The notes under the pieces: generated by a model
Told to the model about the DNA's origin: nothing
Seen by the model: the letters and a program-made list of their open reading frames with translations, nothing else
The model's database searches: none
Shown: piece by piece, positions 12,737 through 24,487 of the stretch
Layout: each line of letters starts with the position of its first letter
Position numbering within the stretch: position 1 is the stretch's first letter
Source of the DNA: Oscheius dolichura
Taxonomy: Eukaryota > Nematoda > Chromadorea > Rhabditida > Rhabditidae
DNA: 64,000 nucleotides
Reading direction: 5' to 3'
NCBI GenBank assembly: GCA_932521035.1
Contig: OW051493.1
Location: 10,600,373 to 10,664,372 of the forward strand
Program-made: the position numbers and the translations under genes

Positions 12737-14025
12737 CCTTCCGTTTTTAGCTGGTGGCTTCAAAAAGAGCGTTCCGTTTTTAGCTGGTGGACACGAAGGA
12801 GCCTGCCGTTTTTAGCTGGTGGCTTCAAAAAGAGCGTTCCGTTTTTAGCTGGTGGACACGAAGGAGCATTCCGTTTTTAGCTGGTGGACACGAAGGAGCA
12901 TTCCGTTTTTAGCTGGTGGACACGAAGGAGCATTCCGTTTTTAGCTGGTGGACACGAAGGAGCATTCCGTTTTTAGCTGGTGGACACGAAGGAGCATTCC
13001 GTTTATAGCTGGTGGACACGAAGGAGCATTCCGTTTTTAGCTGGTGGACACGAAGGAGCATTCCGTTTTTAGCTGGTGGACACGAAAGAGCATTCCGTTT
13101 ATAGCTGGTGGACACGAAGGAGCATTCCGTTTTTAGCTGGTGGACACGAAGGAGCATTCCGTTTTTAGCTGGTGGACACGAAGGAGCATTCCGTTTTTAG
13201 CTGGTGGACACGAAGGAGCATTCCGTTTATAGCTGGTGGCTTCAAAAAGAGCGTTCCGTTTTTAGCTGGTGGCTTCAAAAAGAGCGTTCCGTTTTTAGCT
13301 GGTGGACACGAAGGAGCATTCCGTTTCTAGCTGGTGGCTTCAAAAAGAGCGTTCCTTTTTTAGCTGGTGGACACGAAAGAGCATTCCGTTTTTAGCTGGT
13401 GGCTTCAAAAAGAGCATTCCGTTTATAGCTGGTGGACACGAAGGAGCATTCCGTTTTTAGCTGGTGGACACGAAGGAGCATTCCGTTTTTAGCTGGTGGA
13501 CACGAAGGAGCATTCCGTTTATAGCTGGTGGACACGAAGGAGCATTCCGTTTTTAGCTGGTGGACACGAAGGAGCATTCCGTTTTTAGCTGGTGGACACG
13601 AAGGAGCGTTCCGTTTTTAGCTGGTGGACACGAAGGAGCATTCCGTTTTTAGCTGGTGGCTTCAAAAAGAGCGTTCCGTTTTTAGCTGGTGGACACGAAG
13701 GAGCATTCCGTTTTTAGCTGGTGGACACGAAGGAGCATTCCGTTTTTAGCTGGTGGACACGAAGGAGCATTCCGTTTTTAGCTGGTGGACACGAAGGAGC
13801 ATTCCGTTTATAGCTGGTGGACACGAAGGAGCATTCCGTTTTTAGCTGGTGGACACGAAGGAGCATTCCGTTTTTAGCTGGTGGACACGAAGGAGCCTTC
13901 CGTTTTTAGCTGGTGGCTTCAAAAAGAGCGTTCCGTTTTTAGCTGGTGGACACGAAGGAGCATTCCGTTTTTAGCTGGTGGACACGAAGGAGCATTCCGT
14001 TTTTAGCTGGTGGACACGAAGGAGC
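12515..14025 (+). repeat. macro-duplication copy 2, segment c (pairs with 6860-8370)
   Basis: Partner of 6860-8370 at offset 5,655. With segments a and b it shows that about 2.1-8.4 kb and 8.4-14.0 kb are two copies of a macro-unit of about 6 kb, altered by whole-monomer insertions and deletions. Part of it (TTTCTAG block) was copied again to 15.6, 17.4, 21.4 and 22.3 kb. Confidence 0.84.
13204..13615 (+). repeat. TTTCTAG marker block, copy 2 of 6
   Basis: Diagnostic C at 13327. It is part of the 5,655-bp-offset macro-duplication and matches copy 1 through the A/B hybrid unit near 13605. Confidence 0.9.
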
Positions 14026-15189
14026 ATTCCGTTTATAGCTGGTGGACACGAAGGAGCATTCCGTTTATAGCTGGTGGACACGAAGGAGCATTCCGTTTTT
14101 AGCTGGTGGACACGAAGGAGCATTCCGTTTATAGCTGGTGGCTTCAAAAAGAGCGTTCCGTTTTTAGCTGGTGGACACGAAGGAGCATTCGGTTTTTAGC
14201 TGGTGGACACGAAGGAGCATTCGGTTTTTAGCTGGTGGACACGAAAGAGCCTTCCGTTTTTAGCTGGTGGCTTCAAAAAGAGCGTTCCGTTTTTAGCTGG
14301 TGGACACGAAGGAGCATTCCGTTTTTAGCTGGTGGACACGAAGGAGCATTCCGTTTTTAGCTGGTGGCTTCAAAAAGAGCGTTCCGTTTTTAGCTGGTGG
14401 ACACGAAGGAGCATACCGTTTTTAGCTGGTGGACACGAAGGAGCATTCCGTTTATAGCTGGTGGACACGAAGGAGCCTTCCGTTTTTAGCTGGTGGCTTC
14501 AAAAAGAGCGTTCCGTTTTTAGCTGGTGGACACGAAGGAGCCTGCCGTTTTTAGCTGGTGGCTTCAAAAAGAGCGTTCCGTTTTTAGCTGGTGGCTTCAA
14601 AAAGAGCGTTCCGTTTTTAGCTGGTGGACACGAAGGAGCATTCCGTTTTTAGCTGGTGGACACGAAGGAGCCTTCCGTTTTTAGCTGGTGGCTTCAAAAA
14701 GAGCGTTCCGTTTTTAGCTGGTGGACACGAAGGAGCATTCCGTTTTTAGCTGGTGGACACGAAGGAGCATTCCGTTTATAGCTGGTGGACACGAAGGAGC
14801 CTTCCGTTTTTAGCTGGTGGACACGAAGGAGCATTCCGTTTTTAGCTGGTGGACACGAAGGAGCATTCCGTTTATAGCTGGTGGACACGAAGGAGCCTTC
14901 CGTTTTTAGCTGGTGGCTTCAAAAAGAGCGTTCCGTTTTTAGCTGGTGGACACGAAGGAGCCTGCCGTTTTTAGCTGGTGGCTTCAAAAAGAGCGTTCCG
15001 TTTTTAGCTGGTGGACACGAAGGAGCATTCCGTTTTTAGCTGGTGGACACGAAGGAGCATTCCGTTTTTAGCTGGTGGACACGAAGGAGCATTCCGTTTA
15101 TAGCTGGTGGACACGAAGGAGCCTTCCGTTTTTAGCTGGTGGACACGAAGGAGCATTCCGTTTTTAGCTGGTGGACACGAAGGAGCATT

Positions 15190-17009
15190 CCGTTTATAGC
15201 TGGTGGACACGAAGGAGCCTTCCGTTTTTAGCTGGTGGCTTCAAAAAGAGCGTTCCGTTTTTAGCTGGTGGACACGAAGGAGCATTCCGTTTTTAGCTGG
15301 TGGACACGAAGGAGCATTCCGTTTTTAGCTGGTGGACACGAAGGAGCATTCCGTTTTTAGCTGGTGGACACGAAGGAGCATTCCGTTTTTAGCTGGTGGA
15401 CACGAAGGAGCATTCCGTTTATAGCTGGTGGACACGAAGGAGCATTCCGTTTTTAGCTGGTGGACACGAAGGAGCATTCCGTTTTTAGCTGGTGGACACG
15501 AAAGAGCATTCCGTTTATAGCTGGTGGACACGAAGGAGCATTCCGTTTTTAGCTGGTGGACACGAAGGAGCATTCCGTTTTTAGCTGGTGGACACGAAGG
15601 AGCATTCCGTTTTTAGCTGGTGGACACGAAGGAGCATTCCGTTTTTAGCTGGTGGACACGAAGGAGCATTCCGTTTATAGCTGGTGGCTTCAAAAAGAGC
15701 GTTCCGTTTTTAGCTGGTGGCTTCAAAAAGAGCGTTCCGTTTTTAGCTGGTGGACACGAAGGAGCATTCCGTTTCTAGCTGGTGGCTTCAAAAAGAGCGT
15801 TCCTTTTTTAGCTGGTGGACACGAAAGAGCATTCCGTTTTTAGCTGGTGGCTTCAAAAAGAGCATTCCGTTTATAGCTGGTGGACACGAAGGAGCATTCC
15901 GTTTTTAGCTGGTGGACACGAAGGAGCATTCCGTTTTTAGCTGGTGGACACGAAGGAGCATTCCGTTTATAGCTGGTGGACACGAAGGAGCATTCCGTTT
16001 TTAGCTGGTGGACACGAAGGAGCATTCCGTTTTTAGCTGGTGGACACGAAGGAGCGTTCCGTTTTTAGCTGGTGGACACGAAGGAGCATTCCGTTTTTAG
16101 CTGGTGGCTTCAAAAAGAGCGTTCCGTTTTTAGCTGGTGGACACGAAGGAGCATTCCGTTTTTAGCTGGTGGACACGAAGGAGCATTCCGTTTTTAGCTG
16201 GTGGACACGAAGGAGCATTCCGTTTTTAGCTGGTGGACACGAAGGAGCATTCCGTTTATAGCTGGTGGACACGAAGGAGCATTCCGTTTTTAGCTGGTGG
16301 ACACGAAGGAGCATTCCGTTTTTAGCTGGTGGACACGAAGGAGCCTTCCGTTTTTAGCTGGTGGCTTCAAAAAGAGCGTTCCGTTTTTAGCTGGTGGACA
16401 CGAAGGAGCATTCCGTTTTTAGCTGGTGGACACGAAGGAGCATTCCGTTTTTAGCTGGTGGACACGAAGGAGCATTCCGTTTTTAGCTGGTGGACACGAA
16501 GGAGCATTCCGTTTATAGCTGGTGGACACGAAGGAGCCTTCCGTTTTTAGCTGGTGGCTTCAAAAAGAGCGTTCCGTTTTTAGCTGGTGGACACGAAGGA
16601 GCATTCCGTTTTTAGCTGGTGGACACGAAGGAGCCTTCCGTTTTTAGCTGGTGGCTTCAAAAAGAGCGTTCCGTTTTTAGCTGGTGGACACGAAGGAGCA
16701 TTCGGTTTTTAGCTGGTGGACACGAAGGAGCATTCGGTTTTTAGCTGGTGGACACGAAAGAGCCTTCCGTTTTTAGCTGGTGGCTTCAAAAAGAGCGTTC
16801 CGTTTTTAGCTGGTGGACACGAAGGAGCATTCCGTTTTTAGCTGGTGGACACGAAGGAGCATTCCGTTTTTAGCTGGTGGCTTCAAAAAGAGCGTTCCGT
16901 TTTTAGCTGGTGGACACGAAGGAGCATACCGTTTTTAGCTGGTGGACACGAAGGAGCATTCCGTTTATAGCTGGTGGACACGAAGGAGCCTTCCGTTTTT
17001 AGCTGGTGG
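15190..17009 (+). repeat. ~1.8-kb tandem duplication, left copy
   Basis: Matches the adjoining 17026-18813 at offset 1,836 on its left part and 1,804 on the remainder, the change being one A monomer near 15.6 kb. Shared markers are the TTTCTAG block, the hybrid unit and GCATACCG (16924/18728). At the left, GCCTTCCG here corresponds to GCCTGCCG in the right copy. Confidence 0.86.
15652..16063 (+). repeat. TTTCTAG marker block, copy 3 of 6
   Basis: Diagnostic C at 15775, 2,448 bp from copy 2. Upstream the offset is 2,416, showing that one extra A monomer (32 bp) lies just left of the block in this copy. Confidence 0.9.
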
Positions 17010-17025
17010 CTTCAAAAAGAGCGTT

Positions 17026-18813
17026 CCGTTTTTAGCTGGTGGACACGAAGGAGCCTGCCGTTTTTAGCTGGTGGCTTCAAAAAGAGCGTTCCGTTTTTAG
17101 CTGGTGGACACGAAGGAGCATTCCGTTTTTAGCTGGTGGACACGAAGGAGCATTCCGTTTTTAGCTGGTGGACACGAAGGAGCATTCCGTTTTTAGCTGG
17201 TGGACACGAAGGAGCATTCCGTTTTTAGCTGGTGGACACGAAGGAGCATTCCGTTTATAGCTGGTGGACACGAAGGAGCATTCCGTTTTTAGCTGGTGGA
17301 CACGAAGGAGCATTCCGTTTTTAGCTGGTGGACACGAAAGAGCATTCCGTTTATAGCTGGTGGACACGAAGGAGCATCCCGTTTTTAGCTGGTGGACACG
17401 AAGGAGCATTCCGTTTTTAGCTGGTGGACACGAAGGAGCATTCCGTTTTTAGCTGGTGGACACGAAGGAGCATTCCGTTTATAGCTGGTGGCTTCAAAAA
17501 GAGCGTTCCGTTTTTAGCTGGTGGCTTCAAAAAGAGCGTTCCGTTTTTAGCTGGTGGACACGAAGGAGCATTCCGTTTCTAGCTGGTGGCTTCAAAAAGA
17601 GCGTTCCTTTTTTAGCTGGTGGACACGAAAGAGCATTCCGTTTTTAGCTGGTGGCTTCAAAAAGAGCATTCCGTTTATAGCTGGTGGACACGAAGGAGCA
17701 TTCCGTTTTTAGCTGGTGGACACGAAGGAGCATTCCGTTTTTAGCTGGTGGACACGAAGGAGCATTCCGTTTATAGCTGGTGGACACGAAGGAGCATTCC
17801 GTTTTTAGCTGGTGGACACGAAGGAGCATTCCGTTTTTAGCTGGTGGACACGAAGGAGCGTTCCGTTTTTAGCTGGTGGACACGAAGGAGCATTCCGTTT
17901 TTAGCTGGTGGCTTCAAAAAGAGCGTTCCGTTTTTAGCTGGTGGACACGAAGGAGCATTCCGTTTTTAGCTGGTGGACACGAAGGAGCATTCCGTTTTTA
18001 GCTGGTGGACACGAAGGAGCATTCCGTTTTTAGCTGGTGGACACGAAGGAGCATTCCGTTTATAGCTGGTGGACACGAAGGAGCATTCCGTTTTTAGCTG
18101 GTGGACACGAAGGAGCATTCCGTTTTTAGCTGGTGGACACGAAGGAGCCTTCCGTTTTTAGCTGGTGGCTTCAAAAAGAGCGTTCCGTTTTTAGCTGGTG
18201 GACACGAAGGAGCATTCCGTTTTTAGCTGGTGGACACGAAGGAGCATTCCGTTTTTAGCTGGTGGACACGAAGGAGCATTCCGTTTTTAGCTGGTGGACA
18301 CGAAGGAGCATTCCGTTTATAGCTGGTGGACACGAAGGAGCCTTCCGTTTTTAGCTGGTGGCTTCAAAAAGAGCGTTCCGTTTTTAGCTGGTGGACACGA
18401 AGGAGCATTCCGTTTTTAGCTGGTGGACACGAAGGAGCCTTCCGTTTTTAGCTGGTGGCTTCAAAAAGAGCGTTCCGTTTTTAGCTGGTGGACACGAAGG
18501 AGCATTCGGTTTTTAGCTGGTGGACACGAAGGAGCATTCGGTTTTTAGCTGGTGGACACGAAAGAGCCTTCCGTTTTTAGCTGGTGGCTTCAAAAAGAGC
18601 GTTCCGTTTTTAGCTGGTGGACACGAAGGAGCATTCCGTTTTTAGCTGGTGGACACGAAGGAGCATTCCGTTTTTAGCTGGTGGCTTCAAAAAGAGCGTT
18701 CCGTTTTTAGCTGGTGGACACGAAGGAGCATACCGTTTTTAGCTGGTGGACACGAAGGAGCATTCCGTTTATAGCTGGTGGACACGAAGGAGCCTTCCGT
18801 TTTTAGCTGGTGG
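17026..18813 (+). repeat. ~1.8-kb tandem duplication, right copy
   Basis: Adjacent direct partner of 15190-17009. It ends where the left copy continues into a B unit but this copy continues into an A unit. Direct adjacency is what unequal crossover between sister arrays would leave. Confidence 0.86.
17456..17867 (+). repeat. TTTCTAG marker block, copy 4 of 6
   Basis: Diagnostic C at 17579, 1,804 bp from copy 3, inside the ~1.8-kb tandem duplication. A private GCATCCC variant lies just upstream, near 17376. Confidence 0.9.
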
Positions 18814-19980
18814 ACACGAAGGAGCATACCGTTTTTAGCTGGTGGACACGAAGGAGCATTCCGTTTATAGCTGGTGGACACGAAGGAGCCTTCCGTTTTT
18901 AGCTGGTGGCTTCAAAAAGAGCGTTCCGTTTTTAGCTGGTGGACACGAAGGAGCCTTCCGTTTTTAGCTGGTGGCTTCAAAAAGAGCGTTCCGTTTTTAG
19001 CTGGTGGCTTCAAAAAGAGCGTTCCGTTTTTAGCTGGTGGACACGAAGGAGCATTCCGTTTTTAGCTGGTGGACACGAAGGAGCATTCCGTTTATAGCTG
19101 GTGGACACGAAGGAGCCTTCCGTTTTTAGCTGGTGGACACGAAGGAGCATTCCGTTTTTAGCTGGCGGCTTCAAAAAGAGCGTTCCGTTTTTAGCTGGTG
19201 GACACGAAGGAGCATTCCGTTTTTAGCTGGTGGACACGAAGGAGCATTCCGTTTTTAGCTGGTGGACACGAAGGAGCATTCCGTTTATAGCTGGTGGACA
19301 CGAAGGAGCATTCCGTTTTTAGCTGGTGGACACGAAGGAGCATTCCGTTTTTAGCTGGTGGACACGAAGGAGCATTCCGTTTATAGCTGGTGGACACGAA
19401 GGAGCATTCCGTTTATAGCTGGTGGACACGAAGGAGCATTCCGTTTTTAGCTGGTGGACACGAAAGAGCATTCCGTTTTTAGCTGCTGGACACGAAGGAG
19501 CATTCCGTTTTTAGCTGGTGGACACGAAGGAGCATTCCGTTTTTAGCTGGTGGACACGAAGGAGCCTTCCGTTTTTAGCTGGTGGCTTCAAAAAGAGCGT
19601 TCCGTTTTTAGCTGGTGGACACGAAGGAGCATTCCGTTTTTAGCTGGTGGACACGAAGGAGCATTCCGTTTATAGCTGGTGGACACGAAGGAGCATTCCG
19701 TTTTTAGCTGGTGGACACGAAGGAGCATTCCGTTTTTAGCTGGTGGACACGAAGGAGCATTCCGTTTTTAGCTGGTGGACACGAAGGAGCATTCCGTTTA
19801 TAGCTGGTGGACACGAAGGAGCATTCCGTTTTTAGCTGGTGGACACGAAGGAGCATTCCGTTTTTAGCTGGTGGACACGAAAGAGCATTCCGTTTTTAGC
19901 TGCTGGACACGAAGGAGCATTCCGTTTTTAGCTGGTGGCTTCAAAAAGAGCGTTCCGTTTTTAGCTGGTGGACACGAAGG
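18390..19980 (+). repeat. ~1.6-kb duplication, copy 1 (pairs with 22865-24487)
   Basis: Matches 22865-24487 at offset 4,475 on the left and 4,507 on the right, where the second copy has one extra A/B hybrid monomer near 23297. Shared markers are GCATACCG (18728/23203 and 18824/23331), GCTGGCGG (19161/23668) and GCTGCTGG (19482/23989 and 19899/24406). Confidence 0.86.
18805..19412 (+). repeat. ~600-bp block, copy 1 of 3
   Basis: This block, marked by GCATACCG then GCTGGCGG, recurs at 20221-20828 (offset 1,416) and again at about 23312-23919 (a further 3,091). GCTGGCGG lies at 19161, 20577 and 23668. Related GCTGGCGG units are also at 26565 and 36292. Confidence 0.85.
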
Positions 19981-20220
19981 AGCATTCCGTTTTTAGCTGG
20001 TGGACACGAAGGAGCATTCCGTTTATAGCTGGTGGACACGAAGGAGCATTCCGTTTATAGCTGGTGGACACGAAGGAGCATTCCGTTTATAGCTGGTGGA
20101 CACGAAGGAGCATTCCGTTTTTAGCTGGTGGACACGAAGGAGCATTCCGTTTATAGCTGGTGGCTTCAAAAAGAGCGTTCCGTTTTTAGCTGGTGGCTTC
20201 AAAAAGAGCGTTCCGTTTTT

Positions 20221-20828
20221 AGCTGGTGGACACGAAGGAGCATACCGTTTTTAGCTGGTGGACACGAAGGAGCATTCCGTTTATAGCTGGTGGACACGAA
20301 GGAGCCTTCCGTTTTTAGCTGGTGGCTTCAAAAAGAGCGTTCCGTTTTTAGCTGGTGGACACGAAGGAGCCTTCCGTTTTTAGCTGGTGGCTTCAAAAAG
20401 AGCGTTCCGTTTTTAGCTGGTGGCTTCAAAAAGAGCGTTCCGTTTTTAGCTGGTGGACACGAAGGAGCATTCCGTTTTTAGCTGGTGGACACGAAGGAGC
20501 ATTCCGTTTATAGCTGGTGGACACGAAGGAGCCTTCCGTTTTTAGCTGGTGGACACGAAGGAGCATTCCGTTTTTAGCTGGCGGCTTCAAAAAGAGCGTT
20601 CCGTTTTTAGCTGGTGGACACGAAGGAGCATTCCGTTTTTAGCTGGTGGACACGAAGGAGCATTCCGTTTTTAGCTGGTGGACACGAAGGAGCATTCCGT
20701 TTATAGCTGGTGGACACGAAGGAGCATTCCGTTTTTAGCTGGTGGACACGAAGGAGCATTCCGTTTTTAGCTGGTGGACACGAAGGAGCATTCCGTTTAT
20801 AGCTGGTGGACACGAAGGAGCATTCCGT
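20221..20828 (+). repeat. ~600-bp block, copy 2 of 3
   Basis: Partner of 18805-19412 at offset 1,416. The match ends where copy 1 has a TTTATAG core and this one keeps TTTTTAG. Confidence 0.85.
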
Positions 20829-21383
20829 TTTTAGCTGGTGGACACGAAGGAGCATTCCGTTTTTAGCTGGTGGACACGAAGGAGCATTCCGTTTTTAGCT
20901 GGTGGACACGAAGGAGCATTCCGTTTTTAGCTGGTGGACACGAAGGAGCATTCCGTTTATAGCTGGTGGACACGAAGGAGCATTCCGTTTTTAGCTGGTG
21001 GACACGAAGGAGCATTCCGTTTTTAGCTGGTGGACACGAAAGAGCATTCCGTTTTTAGCTGCTGGACACGAAGGAGCATTCCGTTTTTAGCTGGTGGCTT
21101 CAAAAAGAGCGTTCCGTTTTTAGCTGGTGGACACGAAGGAGTATTCCGTTTTTAGCTGGTGGACACGAAGGAGCCTTCCGTTTTTAGCTGGTGGCTTCAA
21201 AAAGAGCGTTCCGTTTTTAGCTGGTGGACACGAAGGAGCATTCCGTTTTTAGCTGGTGGACACGAAGGAGCATTCCGTTTATAGCTGGTGGACACGAAGG
21301 AGCATTCCGTTTATAGCTGGTGGACACGAAGGAGCATTCCGTTTATAGCTGGTGGACACGAAGGAGCATTCCGTTTTTAGCTG

Positions 21384-21795
21384 GTGGACACGAAGGAGCA
21401 TTCCGTTTATAGCTGGTGGCTTCAAAAAGAGCGTTCCGTTTTTAGCTGGTGGCTTCAAAAAGAGCGTTCCGTTTTTAGCTGGTGGACACGAAGGAGCATT
21501 CCGTTTCTAGCTGGTGGCTTCAAAAAGAGCGTTCCTTTTTTAGCTGGTGGACACGAAAGAGCATTCCGTTTTTAGCTGGTGGCTTCAAAAAGAGCATTCC
21601 GTTTATAGCTGGTGGACACGAAGGAGCATTCCGTTTTTAGCTGGTGGACACGAAGGAGCATTCCGTTTTTAGCTGGTGGACACGAAGGAGCATTCCGTTT
21701 ATAGCTGGTGGACACGAAGGAGCATTCCGTTTTTAGCTGGTGGACACGAAGGAGCATTCCGTTTTTAGCTGGTGGACACGAAGGAGCGTTCCGTT
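21384..21795 (+). repeat. TTTCTAG marker block, copy 5 of 6
   Basis: Diagnostic C at 21507, 3,928 bp from copy 4, with the same internal order including the hybrid unit near 21785. Confidence 0.9.
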
Positions 21796-22299
21796 TTTAG
21801 CTGGTGGACACGAAGGAGCATTCCGTTTTTAGCTGGTGGCTTCAAAAAGAGCGTTCCGTTTTTAGCTGGTGGACACGAAGGAGCATTCCGTTTTTAGCTG
21901 GTGGACACGAAGGAGCATTCCGTTTTTAGCTGGTGGACACGAAGGAGCATTCCGTTTTTAGCTGGTGGACACGAAGGAGCATTCCGTTTATAGCTGGTGG
22001 ACACGAAGGAGCATTCCGTTTTTAGCTGGTGGACACGAAGGAGCATTCCGTTTTTAGCTGGTGGACACGAAGGAGCCTTCCGTTTTTAGCTGGTGGCTTC
22101 AAAAAGAGCGTTCCGTTTTTAGCTGGTGGACACGAAGGAGCATTCCGTTTTTAGCTGGTGGACACGAAGGAGCATTCCGTTTTTAGCTGGTGGACACGAA
22201 GGAGCATTCCGTTTTTAGCTGGTGGACACGAAGGAGCATTCCGTTTATAGCTGGTGGACACGAAGGAGCCTTCCGTTTTTAGCTGGTGGCTTCAAAAAG

Positions 22300-22600
22300 A
22301 GCGTTCCGTTTTTAGCTGGTGGACACGAAGGAGCATTCCGTTTCTAGCTGGTGGCTTCAAAAAGAGCGTTCCTTTTTTAGCTGGTGGACACGAAAGAGCA
22401 TTCCGTTTTTAGCTGGTGGCTTCAAAAAGAGCATTCCGTTTATAGCTGGTGGACACGAAGGAGCATTCCGTTTTTAGCTGGTGGACACGAAGGAGCATTC
22501 CGTTTTTAGCTGGTGGACACGAAGGAGCATTCCGTTTATAGCTGGTGGACACGAAGGAGCATTCCGTTTTTAGCTGGTGGACACGAAGGAGCGTTCCGTT
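22300..22600 (+). repeat. TTTCTAG marker block, copy 6 of 6 (shortened)
   Basis: Diagnostic C at 22344, only 837 bp after copy 5. The left part is truncated to one B before the marked A, and one A unit is missing before the hybrid unit near 22590, so this is an edited copy of the block rather than an exact one. Confidence 0.85.
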
Positions 22601-22864
22601 TTTAGCTGGTGGACACGAAGGAGCATTCCGTTTTTAGCTGGTGGCTTCAAAAAGAGCGTTCCGTTTTTAGCTGGTGGACACGAAGGAGCATTCCGTTTTT
22701 AGCTGGTGGACACGAAGGAGCATTCCGTTTTTAGCTGGTGGACACGAAGGAGCATTCCGTTTTTAGCTGGTGGACACGAAGGAGCATTCCGTTTATAGCT
22801 GGTGGACACGAAGGAGCATTCCGTTTTTAGCTGGTGGACACGAAGGAGCATTCCGTTTTTAGCT

Positions 22865-24487
22865 GGTGGACACGAAGGAGCATTCCGTTTTTAGCTGGTG
22901 GACACGAAGGAGCCTTCCGTTTTTAGCTGGTGGCTTCAAAAAGAGCGTTCCGTTTTTAGCTGGTGGACACGAAGGAGCATTCGGTTTTTAGCTGGTGGAC
23001 ACGAAGGAGCATTCGGTTTTTAGCTGGTGGACACGAAAGAGCCTTCCGTTTTTAGCTGGTGGCTTCAAAAAGAGCGTTCCGTTTTTAGCTGGTGGACACG
23101 AAGGAGCATTCCGTTTTTAGCTGGTGGACACGAAGGAGCATTCCGTTTTTAGCTGGTGGCTTCAAAAAGAGCGTTCCGTTTTTAGCTGGTGGACACGAAG
23201 GAGCATACCGTTTTTAGCTGGTGGACACGAAGGAGCATTCCGTTTATAGCTGGTGGACACGAAGGAGCCTTCCGTTTTTAGCTGGTGGACACGAAGGAGC
23301 GTTCCGTTTTTAGCTGGTGGACACGAAGGAGCATACCGTTTTTAGCTGGTGGACACGAAGGAGCATTCCGTTTATAGCTGGTGGACACGAAGGAGCCTTC
23401 CGTTTTTAGCTGGTGGCTTCAAAAAGAGCGTTCCGTTTTTAGCTGGTGGACACGAAGGAGCCTTCCGTTTTTAGCTGGTGGCTTCAAAAAGAGCGTTCCG
23501 TTTTTAGCTGGTGGCTTCAAAAAGAGCGTTCCGTTTTTAGCTGGTGGACACGAAGGAGCATTCCGTTTTTAGCTGGTGGACACGAAGGAGCATTCCGTTT
23601 ATAGCTGGTGGACACGAAGGAGCCTTCCGTTTTTAGCTGGTGGACACGAAGGAGCATTCCGTTTTTAGCTGGCGGCTTCAAAAAGAGCGTTCCGTTTTTA
23701 GCTGGTGGACACGAAGGAGCATTCCGTTTTTAGCTGGTGGACACGAAGGAGCATTCCGTTTTTAGCTGGTGGACACGAAGGAGCATTCCGTTTATAGCTG
23801 GTGGACACGAAGGAGCATTCCGTTTTTAGCTGGTGGACACGAAGGAGCATTCCGTTTTTAGCTGGTGGACACGAAGGAGCATTCCGTTTATAGCTGGTGG
23901 ACACGAAGGAGCATTCCGTTTATAGCTGGTGGACACGAAGGAGCATTCCGTTTTTAGCTGGTGGACACGAAAGAGCATTCCGTTTTTAGCTGCTGGACAC
24001 GAAGGAGCATTCCGTTTTTAGCTGGTGGACACGAAGGAGCATTCCGTTTTTAGCTGGTGGACACGAAGGAGCCTTCCGTTTTTAGCTGGTGGCTTCAAAA
24101 AGAGCGTTCCGTTTTTAGCTGGTGGACACGAAGGAGCATTCCGTTTTTAGCTGGTGGACACGAAGGAGCATTCCGTTTATAGCTGGTGGACACGAAGGAG
24201 CATTCCGTTTTTAGCTGGTGGACACGAAGGAGCATTCCGTTTTTAGCTGGTGGACACGAAGGAGCATTCCGTTTTTAGCTGGTGGACACGAAGGAGCATT
24301 CCGTTTATAGCTGGTGGACACGAAGGAGCATTCCGTTTTTAGCTGGTGGACACGAAGGAGCATTCCGTTTTTAGCTGGTGGACACGAAAGAGCATTCCGT
24401 TTTTAGCTGCTGGACACGAAGGAGCATTCCGTTTTTAGCTGGTGGCTTCAAAAAGAGCGTTCCGTTTTTAGCTGGTGGACACGAAGG
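22865..24487 (+). repeat. ~1.6-kb duplication, copy 2 (pairs with 18390-19980)
   Basis: Partner of 18390-19980. Its right end also matches 20.8-21.2 kb at offset 3,348 (GCTGCTGG 21058/24406; GGAGTATT 21141/24489), so this copy is a mosaic of two sources. Confidence 0.85.
23312..23919 (+). repeat. ~600-bp block, copy 3 of 3
   Basis: Third copy, at offset 3,091 from copy 2 and 4,507 from copy 1, lying within the 22865-24487 duplication. Confidence 0.84.
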
